A DNA stretch of 36,091 nucleotides from a virus. Made by a program: the position numbers and the translations under genes. Position 1 is the first letter of the stretch. The number at the start of each line of letters is the position of its first letter. A model generated the notes under the pieces. That model saw only the letters and a list, made by a program, of their open reading frames with translations. It was not told where the DNA came from and did no database searches. The stretch is taken from the IMG/VR virus record IMGVR_UViG_3300050821_004344, positions 1 through 36,091 of that record; one strand, written 5' to 3'. Below, one piece after another: positions 15,341-21,213 of the stretch.

Positions 15341-15920
15341 AATAGTAACAATATTAAATATAGACCAAAATATTGAAAAGAAAAAGAAAGATGGCGGACC
15401 ATATAAAGCTACCATTCTATTAGTAAAACCTATTAGTGGTGGTCAAGCAGGAGAACGTTTAATTCTACAAAGCATTGTAGATAAAGCTGCCGATATGCAA
15501 ACTGCATTAAACACTTTACAAACAGGGGATGTGGCTACCTTAGTGCATCAAGCACGAGAAGGCTCTACATTTACTAATATTGTGGGGGTATATGTAGGTA
15601 ATGTTCCCGATGCACAATCTCAACAAGCTGCTTGGAATGGTGCTGGTGGTGGAGGAGCTGGAAAATCTTATCAAAAAGATACTACAGGCATTCAAGTAGG
15701 AAATGCTTTAAATAATGCCGCCATTTTATTGGCTAATAAGGTGATGAAAGGTACCCTTGAAACAGTAGCTGAGCATGTTCTTATTATTGCTGAGAAACTC
15801 AAAGCTAAATTAAAAGCAGGTACTTATAAACATGTTGAAGGCGCCCCCGCTCAAGCCACCGCGTCTCGTACTTCTGTAGCAGAGACTTTTGTAGAAGATG
15901 ATGATGTACCCTTTAACTAA
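15327..15920 (+). CDS. ssb: single-stranded DNA-binding protein
   Basis: 197 aa. Residues 1-95 form a likely OB-fold with alternating strands (YKATILLVKPI, ERLILQSIV, ATLVHQAREG, TNIVGVYVG). A Gly/Gln-rich segment (GAGGGGAGKS) and a helical part (residues 115-165) follow, and the C-terminus is the acidic tip DDDVPFN, the SSB hallmark that recruits replication proteins. Usual SSB tips end in PF; here one Asn follows. It coats single-stranded DNA at the fork and in recombination with the exonuclease encoded next. Ribosome site GGAG, seven-base spacing. Confidence 0.8.
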   Translation: MSTTEIVTILNIDQNIEKKKKDGGPYKATILLVKPISGGQAGERLILQSIVDKAADMQTALNTLQTGDVATLVHQAREGSTFTNIVGVYVGNVPDAQSQQAAWNGAGGGGAGKSYQKDTTGIQVGNALNNAAILLANKVMKGTLETVAEHVLIIAEKLKAKLKAGTYKHVEGAPAQATASRTSVAETFVEDDDVPFN

Positions 15921-15923
15921 AAG

Positions 15924-16808
15924 GTGAATAAAATTAAAGCAATAATTGATGCTGATGTGCTAGTATATCAAACCGGGTTTAGCGCTCAGAAAACAAGTTA
16001 CCGGTTTGTATATGCTAATGGTCGTAAAATTGAATATGATGATTTAACTATTGGAGAAGTTAAGAAAGAACTTGTTAAGCAAGGTCTTTGTACCAATCAT
16101 GGTAAATTACAGAAGTTAATCCATCCTATACCAGTAGAGTACGCTTTACAGAGAGCTAAGATGCTTATAGAATCTATATTAGATAAAGTAAATGCAGATA
16201 CTTTTAAAGCGTTCTTAACCGCTAATGATAAAAGCAATTATCGATTTAAAGTTGCTACTATGCAAGAGTATAAAGGTAATAGAAAAAATTCAAAACGGCC
16301 AGTACATTATGATGTTATTAGGGAATACTTAATGACTCATTATGATGCAGAAGTAACTTACGATCAAGAAGCAGATGATGCTATGGGAATTGAGCAAATG
16401 CGTTCAGATGGTAATAGTATTATTTGCAGTATCGATAAAGATCTCGATATGATACCAGGACATCACTATAATTTAAATAGTGAAGAATCCTATATAGCTA
16501 CCGATCCAGGAGAGATATTTCTTGATGATAATCGGTCAGCCCTTCATGGTAGAGGTTTAAAATGGTTTTATGCTCAAATGTTATTAGGAGATACTGCCGA
16601 TAATATACCTGGAATTAAAGGTTACGGGCCTGTTGCTGTATATAATGCTTTGGGCAAAGCACGTGTGGAAAATGAATATATTAACATTACAAAAGAGGTT
16701 TATCAAAAAAATTATAAAAATACTTTTGAGAAAGCTTATAGAGAAGTGGCTAATCTATTATGGATTAGACGTTATCCAGGAGAGTTTAAAGGGGATGTGA
16801 TATGTTAG
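15924..16808 (+). CDS. 5'-3' exonuclease / flap endonuclease (T7 gp6/T5 type)
   Basis: The only plausible start is GTG at 15924, three bases after the SSB stop and with a poor ribosome site; no ATG occurs before the first catalytic segment (IKAIIDADVLVYQTG), so reinitiation after SSB is likely. 294 aa. FEN-type motifs: DAD near the N-terminus, MQEYKGNRKN, the acidic cluster EADDAMG, SIDKDLDMIPG, and the helix-three-turn-helix LLGDTADNIPGIKGYGPV. Such enzymes remove RNA primers and degrade host DNA to supply nucleotides. In T7 the exonuclease gp6 is also needed for concatemer processing. Confidence 0.9.
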   Translation: MNKIKAIIDADVLVYQTGFSAQKTSYRFVYANGRKIEYDDLTIGEVKKELVKQGLCTNHGKLQKLIHPIPVEYALQRAKMLIESILDKVNADTFKAFLTANDKSNYRFKVATMQEYKGNRKNSKRPVHYDVIREYLMTHYDAEVTYDQEADDAMGIEQMRSDGNSIICSIDKDLDMIPGHHYNLNSEESYIATDPGEIFLDDNRSALHGRGLKWFYAQMLLGDTADNIPGIKGYGPVAVYNALGKARVENEYINITKEVYQKNYKNTFEKAYREVANLLWIRRYPGEFKGDVIC

Positions 16809-17185
16809 GATTTATTAAAAAATATTTTGGCCAATCTGAATTTCATTTAGGAGGCACTACTAATGTACAATCGCCAGCGTATGACCCAATATATGAGTTC
16901 CTGCCAAAATGGGAGAAAAAATTCAAAACGCCCACAACACTATTTAAAGAGAGGTATAATATGAAAATGGATAAATGGTATATTGCTGAAACACATGTAT
17001 ATCTATTAATTAGATTTGAAAAGCATCATAATGAATGGGGTCCGGAATTTGAAGAAACAAGGGTAATAAGGGCTTATAAGTATAAGGCACAAGCTGATGA
17101 AGCTAGGGATAAAGCTAACGCACAAGCTAAACCGCTTAAATCTCCTTATCATTACAGTAGTATTACTGTTAAAATACAAAAATAA
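16802..17185 (+). CDS. hypothetical protein with possible internal second start, 127 aa
   Basis: ATG at 16802 with GGGG upstream. A second ATG in the same frame at 16961 has a stronger ribosome site (AGAGAGG, spacing seven), so a 74-residue short form may be made too. The C-terminal half (MDKWYIAETHVYLLIRFEKH, then TRVIRAYKYKAQADEARDKA) looks like a self-contained alpha-beta domain; the first 53 residues look extended. Family not recognised. Confidence 0.6.
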   Translation: MLGFIKKYFGQSEFHLGGTTNVQSPAYDPIYEFLPKWEKKFKTPTTLFKERYNMKMDKWYIAETHVYLLIRFEKHHNEWGPEFEETRVIRAYKYKAQADEARDKANAQAKPLKSPYHYSSITVKIQK

Positions 17186-17204
17186 ACATTTTGAGGTGTT
17201 TAAA

Positions 17205-17396
17205 ATGAATACTGAGAAACCTTTAAAAGGCTGGACACTTCAGCAATGGGAAGATTTTAAGAAAGAAGCTTTTCAATCATTTTGTAAGTGGTATGGCAGC
17301 CCTTTTTTTTCCCAAACTCCCGGTGACTTGCGGTTTGTTAAGAACAATTCCCCTACTCTTTGGAAACAATATTTGGAAGGTACGATAAATGACTAA
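17205..17396 (+). CDS. hypothetical protein, 63 aa
   Basis: ATG at 17205 with TGAGGTG upstream; the longer in-frame reading from 17097 lies mostly inside the previous gene and lacks a ribosome site. The product is Trp-rich (GWTLQQWEDFKKEAFQSF, KWYGSPFF, LWKQYLEG). No family recognised. It overlaps the next gene by eight bases. Confidence 0.6.
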   Translation: MNTEKPLKGWTLQQWEDFKKEAFQSFCKWYGSPFFSQTPGDLRFVKNNSPTLWKQYLEGTIND

Positions 17397-17646
17397 TGAA
17401 GATTTAAAACGGTTTGGTAGTTGGGAAGAAAACCCAACCCCAAATAATAAAGGGTACCATATAAGGCACACATCTCACAACTATCAGGATGAATTTTACT
17501 GTATTGCTAAAAACAATAAAAAAATCATATTTAAAACTATCGAAGACGCTAAGGCAGTCCTGGATATTCCTCCGTGGATTGGTGGATGGAGAGATGAAAT
17601 TATAGATATAGAAACTAACGAAGTAGTATGGAGTCAAGAGTTATGA
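17389..17646 (+). CDS. hypothetical protein, 85 aa
   Basis: GAAGG eight to nine bases before ATG. The sequence has an alpha-beta look with FYCIAKNNKKIIFKTIEDAK and PPWIGGWRDEIIDIETNEVV, resembling small phage proteins with a DUF1653-like beta hairpin only loosely. It precedes the nuclease gene with an ATGA overlap. Function unknown. Confidence 0.55.
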   Translation: MTNEDLKRFGSWEENPTPNNKGYHIRHTSHNYQDEFYCIAKNNKKIIFKTIEDAKAVLDIPPWIGGWRDEIIDIETNEVVWSQEL

Positions 17647-17993
17647 GCAGTCCAGGTTATTCAAAGGCTTTAGGTAGAGAGGGGCAAGTATTAGTAAGAG
17701 ATATTCTACTTAAACATTTTCCAGAGTTAGAAGAAGACGACATTTATAGTCGCCCTATGGGTAGCCAAGGCGAGGATTTAATGTTATCTCCTCGAGCTAG
17801 GGCCTTACTTCCTTTTAATATAGAGGTAAAATATGGCAAACAAGTTAATTTAATTAGAGCTTGCCAGCAATCTGCTGAAGAGGCAACTTGTAAAGGGCAT
17901 ATACCCATTTCTGTAGGTTGCTATCGTTTAGAGAAGCCGAAACAATTTTATGTTTGTTTAAAAATAGAAGATTTTTTGGAGTTATTAAAATGA
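17643..17993 (+). CDS. PD-(D/E)XK nuclease, possible Holliday-junction or branch endonuclease
   Basis: Start 17643 overlaps the previous stop (ATGA) and has GGAG nine bases upstream; 116 aa. The nuclease core is legible: Glu13 in GREGQVLVRD on the first helix, Asp45 in SQGEDLMLSP, and Glu61-x-Lys63 in FNIEVKYGKQ, with a following strand region (ISVGCYRLEK). Size and layout suit small phage resolvases, the role filled by gp3 in T7, where branched DNA must be cleared before packaging. A restriction-like or RecB-type nuclease is the alternative. Neighbouring SSB and exonuclease support a recombination role. Confidence 0.7.
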   Translation: MSSPGYSKALGREGQVLVRDILLKHFPELEEDDIYSRPMGSQGEDLMLSPRARALLPFNIEVKYGKQVNLIRACQQSAEEATCKGHIPISVGCYRLEKPKQFYVCLKIEDFLELLK

Positions 17994-17995
17994 AT
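17976..17995 (+). repeat. gene-junction repeat, copy 2
   Basis: Exact copy of 6601-6620, again joining a gene ending ELLK to the next gene through an ATGA overlap. A third variant with two mismatches is at 19713-19732. Confidence 0.6.
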
Positions 17996-18127
17996 AGATT
18001 TAGAGAATTTTTATCGATAATTGAAGACTATGGTATTGCATTAGTAATGGTTTCTTTTGGCATGACCACATGTTTTGGTCTGCTTTTGCTATTTATATAT
18101 GCATATCAACATGGAGTGGTAAAATGA
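17990..18127 (+). CDS. small single-span membrane protein, 45 aa
   Basis: The ATG overlaps the nuclease stop (ATGA) and has the junction TTGGAGTTATTAAA upstream. The product has a short charged start (NRFREFLSIIEDY) and one membrane helix (about 16-40). It ends with ATGA overlap to the next small membrane peptide gene. The role is unknown; holin-like or exclusion functions are possible. Confidence 0.55.
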   Translation: MNRFREFLSIIEDYGIALVMVSFGMTTCFGLLLLFIYAYQHGVVK

Positions 18128-18222
18128 TTTTATTATATGCATCGATTTTTATCCTAGGAATGTCCGCAGGACTTGCTATAGGATATTTTCTGATAGATTA
18201 TTTACTAGGGGTTACAAAATGA
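18124..18222 (+). CDS. membrane micropeptide, 32 aa
   Basis: ATG with GGAG seven bases upstream, overlapping the previous and the next gene by ATGA. One membrane helix fills most of the peptide (ILLYASIFILGMSAGLAIGY). Too short for family assignment; the ribosome site and tight packing support translation. Confidence 0.5.
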   Translation: MILLYASIFILGMSAGLAIGYFLIDYLLGVTK

Positions 18223-18488
18223 ATATTAAAACTGCTGTACAATTATTGCATGACCATTTAGAAAGAAAGCTATGGGATTTAAAAAATAATTATTCCAGAG
18301 ATCATATTAATAATACACGATTAAACAACAAGAATACCCAACTTGTTGCGAATCTTAATATTGCTATCAATTCTTTATTTAATAGTATAGAAGATCAGTT
18401 AATTGTAGATGAGAAAGAACGCAACGATGAGAGAAATCTTGAGGAGGACTTCCATGAACCTAAAATTGAAAGGGATGGGGATTTATGA
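18219..18488 (+). CDS. hypothetical protein, 89 aa
   Basis: Start overlaps the preceding micropeptide stop. The product is helical and charged (LLHDHLERKLWDLKNNYSRD) with an Asn-rich middle and a very acidic tail (DEKERNDERNLEEDFHE). It overlaps the exonuclease gene by four bases (ATGA). Not recognised; could be a small accessory of that enzyme. Confidence 0.6.
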   Translation: MNIKTAVQLLHDHLERKLWDLKNNYSRDHINNTRLNNKNTQLVANLNIAINSLFNSIEDQLIVDEKERNDERNLEEDFHEPKIERDGDL

Positions 18489-19246
18489 AACTACCATTAA
18501 AAACGGTATTCATTGATATAGAAACAAGCCCTATATTAGCCTATGTATGGCGAACAGGAAAGACTCAGATAACTATTGATGCACTTTTACCTGATTCTAT
18601 GGTCAAAATTATTTGTATTAGCTATAGATGGTCTACAGAAAAGAAAGCTCAATGTATTTACTGGGATGAGAATAGGAATGATAAACAATTATTAGTAGAT
18701 TTTCTTAAGGCTATAGAAGGCGCTGAATGTGTAATTGGACATAACGAAAAGAGCTTTGATATTAAAATCATCAATGCACGTATTGCGTATCATCAATTAA
18801 AGACTCAATTGCCTATTATGTTAATAGAGGACACTTTATTATTATTTCGTAAAGTAATGAATTTGCCTAGCATGAAACTAGATTACTTATGCCATTATTT
18901 TGGTATTAAAAGAAAAATAAAGACAACAATGGATTTATGGATTCAGGTTTGTTATTATAATAATAGAAAGAAGTTATTAGAAATGGGAAAATATTGTAAT
19001 GGAGATGTTAATATTCTTCATACACTTTATATGAAAACGAGACCGTACTTGACTTCTAAGATGAACTCCGCTATAATTAATGAAAATAATAGAATATGTC
19101 CCATGTGTGGTTTTACAAAGATACAGCATAGAGGCTTTAAATATACAGGCTTAGGAAAGTATCAAATCTTTCACTGCGTATCTTGTGGAAAATGGGGAAC
19201 ATACGGTAAAAATTTAATTGCGGGAACTGCCGCGTATCCGAGGTAA
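18485..19246 (+). CDS. DEDD-type exonuclease with C-terminal zinc ribbon
   Basis: 253 aa. A DnaQ/RNase H-like exonuclease core: Asp11 and Glu13 in FIDIETSP, Asp92 in IGHNEKSFDIKIINARI, and Tyr170/Asp174 in YCNGDVNIL. A zinc ribbon follows, with Cys205, Cys208, Cys231 and Cys234 (CPMC, CVSC). The polymerase at 7458 has its own proofreading domain, so this enzyme probably has another substrate, for example host or phage RNA, or single-stranded DNA tails. The zinc ribbon may guide substrate binding. A near-consensus promoter sits inside the 3' part of the gene. Confidence 0.8.
   Translation: MKLPLKTVFIDIETSPILAYVWRTGKTQITIDALLPDSMVKIICISYRWSTEKKAQCIYWDENRNDKQLLVDFLKAIEGAECVIGHNEKSFDIKIINARIAYHQLKTQLPIMLIEDTLLLFRKVMNLPSMKLDYLCHYFGIKRKIKTTMDLWIQVCYYNNRKKLLEMGKYCNGDVNILHTLYMKTRPYLTSKMNSAIINENNRICPMCGFTKIQHRGFKYTGLGKYQIFHCVSCGKWGTYGKNLIAGTAAYPR
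19049..19077 (+). promoter_or_regulatory. possible internal promoter for the micro-gene cluster
   Basis: TTGACT at 19049-19054, 17-base spacer, perfect TATAAT at 19072-19077. It is located in the exonuclease coding sequence about 180 bases before the run of small genes starting at 19254 and ahead of dUTPase. One mismatch from the sigma70 consensus. Confidence 0.55.
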
Positions 19247-19253
19247 AATTAAA

Positions 19254-19409
19254 ATGAATTATTTCTTAAACGAATTAAAAAATTGGTGTACGATTATAGG
19301 CTCTGTTATTTTATTGGCATGTATACCGATAATGGGCATACTTTTGTGGGTAGCTCCTTTGGCATTACTAGCCCTGATAGTTAAACATATATTTCTTGGA
19401 GGTTGGTAA
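19254..19409 (+). CDS. small membrane protein, 51 aa
   Basis: ATG at 19254 with GAGG about ten bases upstream; the earlier in-frame start at 19218 is inside the exonuclease gene. A short amphipathic head (NYFLNELKNW) is followed by two close membrane helices (about 13-30 and 31-46). Function unknown; the holin size range is met but there is no lysis context on this strand. Confidence 0.5.
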   Translation: MNYFLNELKNWCTIIGSVILLACIPIMGILLWVAPLALLALIVKHIFLGGW

Positions 19410-19410
19410 T

Positions 19411-19497
19411 ATGTGGAGCTGGGAAACATTACATAAAAAGCCTATATATAAATGGGATATTAAAAGAAAACTTTGGAGGAAATTAAAATGCCGGTAA
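19411..19497 (+). CDS. micropeptide, 28 aa, basic and Trp-rich
   Basis: Excellent ribosome site GGAGG eight bases before the ATG. The peptide has four Trp and about nine Lys/Arg (MWSWETLHKKPIYKWD, then KRKLWRKLKCR), a composition like a membrane- or nucleic-acid-binding peptide. It overlaps the next micropeptide by ten bases. Translation is inferred from the ribosome site alone. Confidence 0.4.
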   Translation: MWSWETLHKKPIYKWDIKRKLWRKLKCR

Positions 19498-19559
19498 ATG
19501 ATATATTTTTATTAATTTGCTTAGCTGGGTTTTTACTTGGCTTTTATTTTGGGGGATGA
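19488..19559 (+). CDS. membrane micropeptide, 23 aa
   Basis: TTGGAGG nine bases upstream of the ATG. The peptide is a single membrane helix (IFLLICLAGFLLGFYFGG) after MPVND. No family can be given for such a short product. It is one of several tiny membrane genes clustered between 17990 and 19560. Confidence 0.4.
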   Translation: MPVNDIFLLICLAGFLLGFYFGG

Positions 19560-19565
19560 TTAGAA

Positions 19566-19730
19566 ATGACTAAACAAGAATTAATAGAACATTATAAAGA
19601 GTATTTAAAGAATAGCCTTATCTTTAAGGATATTATATGCGCGCACGGAGATTGGGAAACTGCTTTCGCATGTGAAAAAGAAGTTGCCCTGCTTCAATGC
19701 ATTGTTAAAGATTTGGAGGGATTAAAATGA
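19566..19730 (+). CDS. hypothetical small protein, 54 aa
   Basis: ATG preceded by GGGGG about ten bases upstream, ending in an ATGA overlap with the next gene. The product is helical (TKQELIEHYKEYLKNSLIFK, then WETAFACEKEVALLQ) and may form a two-helix hairpin. Three Cys are present. Not recognised. Confidence 0.5.
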   Translation: MTKQELIEHYKEYLKNSLIFKDIICAHGDWETAFACEKEVALLQCIVKDLEGLK

Positions 19731-19954
19731 ATTTAGGCTGCTTACTAGGGCATGATTATCGTCATGTAGACGGACTATTAACCAAGGATGGAATGAATGG
19801 GCATGTTGTGTTACAAGTCGAAGTATGTGCGCGCTGTAGTAAACGACGCGCTATAGGGGAAGACTTTTATACTAAATCTAATTATTACCCTGAATTAATG
19901 GAGCGTATAATGGCTGACTTACGGACCGAAAAGAAACGAGACGGTGTAGAATGA
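19727..19954 (+). CDS. zinc-binding small phage protein (DUF1660-like)
   Basis: Ribosome site TTGGAGGG. 75 aa starting NLGCLLGHDYRH and containing EVCARCSKRR, the Cys-x-x-x-His ... Cys-x-x-Cys layout of small prophage proteins of the DUF1660 type; Cys5, His9, Cys34 and Cys37 are probable zinc ligands. The C-terminal part is helical and charged. Function of this family is not known to me. Confidence 0.55.
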   Translation: MNLGCLLGHDYRHVDGLLTKDGMNGHVVLQVEVCARCSKRRAIGEDFYTKSNYYPELMERIMADLRTEKKRDGVE

Positions 19955-19993
19955 AAAATTTATACAAGGCTATATGCAAAAGAGGTGTTTAAA

Positions 19994-20200
19994 ATGATTA
20001 TTTATAAATTATTACATACTAATGATTCTGGCAATTCAGTTCTATACGGGTATGTATCTTCATTTAAATTGGCTAATGAATGGTTATTAAAGAGGGGGAT
20101 TCTCTCTAGAGATGGCGATGATTATGGAACTGTATTCAGTGGTTATAAATGGGAGAAAATAGTTATAAAAATGGATGATATTAAAGATGATACAATATAA
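19994..20200 (+). CDS. hypothetical protein, 68 aa
   Basis: ATG at 19994 with AGAGGTG upstream; a GTG at 19985 is in frame but overlaps that ribosome site. The start IIYKLLHTNDSGNSVLYGYV resembles small phage proteins with a beta-hairpin and one helix. Its 3' end overlaps the dUTPase start by 14 bases, suggesting coupled translation. Not recognised. Confidence 0.55.
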   Translation: MIIYKLLHTNDSGNSVLYGYVSSFKLANEWLLKRGILSRDGDDYGTVFSGYKWEKIVIKMDDIKDDTI

Positions 20201-20750
20201 ATTAATTCACCCAAACGCTAAGTTTGGAGCTGAAAACAAAAAAACCAGCGGTAGTGCTGGTTATGATCTATATACAGTAGAAGATGTTATCGTACCCTTT
20301 GGTGGGGACGTAAAAGCGCATACTGGGGTTTGTTTAGATATGTCCGAAGAACGTATACAATTACCGGACAATTATAAGATATTCGGCCAATTAGTGGCGC
20401 GTAGTAGTCTGCACCATGCTTATTCTGTCGTGATGCCAAACGGGGTAGGGATTATTGATAATGACTATCAAGGGGAATTATTAGTACCCTTAATCTACAT
20501 TCATCATGTACCTGGAGAATTCCAAAGAATCCCTGCAGGTACAGCAATAGCCCAAATTGTATTTACAATATGTATTGTCCCTACTTTTAAGCAAGTAAGT
20601 ACATTTAGCCTCCCCACAGAACGCGGAGATGGTGGATTTGGCAGCACTGATATTGCTAATGATAAAAATTATAATCCTTACACTTACCATTGGTGGGACG
20701 GTTTTTGTGCTGGTATGATCCCTAGAGGATTAAATTTCCCCATGGGGTAA
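20187..20750 (+). CDS. dut: dUTP diphosphatase
   Basis: Start chosen at 20187, where the protein begins IQYKLIHPNAKFG as dUTPases do; ATG 20175 is in frame but adds only four residues, and neither has a clear ribosome site. 187 aa. The five trimeric dUTPase motifs are present: I AGYDLY (24-29), II ARSSL (71-75), III GVGIIDNDYQGEL (86-98, with Asp91 and Tyr94 for uracil and water), IV PAGTAIAQ (116-123), V RGDGGFGST (146-154). It hydrolyses dUTP to dUMP, keeping uracil out of DNA and feeding dTMP synthesis. About 33 residues follow motif V (YNPYTYHWWDGFCAGM), longer than the usual short tail. Confidence 0.93.
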   Translation: MIQYKLIHPNAKFGAENKKTSGSAGYDLYTVEDVIVPFGGDVKAHTGVCLDMSEERIQLPDNYKIFGQLVARSSLHHAYSVVMPNGVGIIDNDYQGELLVPLIYIHHVPGEFQRIPAGTAIAQIVFTICIVPTFKQVSTFSLPTERGDGGFGSTDIANDKNYNPYTYHWWDGFCAGMIPRGLNFPMG

Positions 20751-20754
20751 TATT

Positions 20755-20985
20755 ATGAAAACATTAGCTCAAGAGATAGCACAAGAACTACATCTTTTAC
20801 AATTTCAGGCAGACATGGCCGATAGGCGTTTTAAATTAGAAGAAAACTACATCTCTTTGAACTGTATACGTATATTAAGGGAAAGCGGTATAGAAAATTA
20901 CCATGAAAATTATTGTAAAATAGACGATATTTTACGAGAATTTTTTAGAGAAAAGTTTGCAAGAATACAAAAACGACCCTTTTAA
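20755..20985 (+). CDS. hypothetical protein, 76 aa
   Basis: GGGG seven bases before the ATG, four bases after dut. Helical throughout (AQEIAQELHLLQFQADMADR, ILREFFREKFARIQKR), basic at the C-terminus. No family recognised. It is the last gene of the long + operon before the promoter at 21007. Confidence 0.55.
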   Translation: MKTLAQEIAQELHLLQFQADMADRRFKLEENYISLNCIRILRESGIENYHENYCKIDDILREFFREKFARIQKRPF

Positions 20986-21006
20986 AGCGTTACAAAATGT
21001 CCAACC

Positions 21007-21034
21007 TTGCATTTTTTATATTATATGTTATACT
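21007..21034 (+). promoter_or_regulatory. sigma70-type promoter P3
   Basis: TTGCAT at 21007-21012, 16-base spacer, TATACT at 21029-21034 with extended -10 TG at 21026-21027. The sequence ATGTTATACTTTAA matches P1 closely. It serves only one 49-codon gene before the strand switch, and transcripts would then run antisense into the ejection-protein gene. Confidence 0.6.
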
Positions 21035-21063
21035 TTAAGTATCAAAATAATATAGAGACTATC

Positions 21064-21213
21064 ATGAAAACACTATTACAAACATCATTATTAATATTGA
21101 AATATATATTAGTAACTGCCGGGATTGTATTATGGTTAATAATCCCCTTTTCTACTCCCTTCATTGTTGCTATACTCGCAATAGCTTATATTCTTAAAGA
21201 TGGTAAATGGTAA
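21064..21213 (+). CDS. small membrane protein, 49 aa (possible holin-like)
   Basis: ATG at 21064 follows promoter P3; the ribosome site is weak (AGAG). A short start (KTLLQTSLLILKYIL) leads to two hydrophobic segments (about 8-27 and 29-44) ending in KDGKW. It is the last + gene and the only one with a private promoter. A holin or anti-holin would fit, but the lysis enzymes are on the other strand, so this is speculative. Confidence 0.5.
   Translation: MKTLLQTSLLILKYILVTAGIVLWLIIPFSTPFIVAILAIAYILKDGKW

Noticed and set aside
19951-19992. 13-codon reading frame between two small genes
   Set aside because: ATG overlaps the upstream stop but the ribosome site is poor and the peptide too short to judge.
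20994-21017. AAAATG/CATTTT inverted repeat followed by T residues, as a terminator before the strand switch
   Set aside because: The stem has a single G:C pair and overlaps the -35 of P3; too weak to call.
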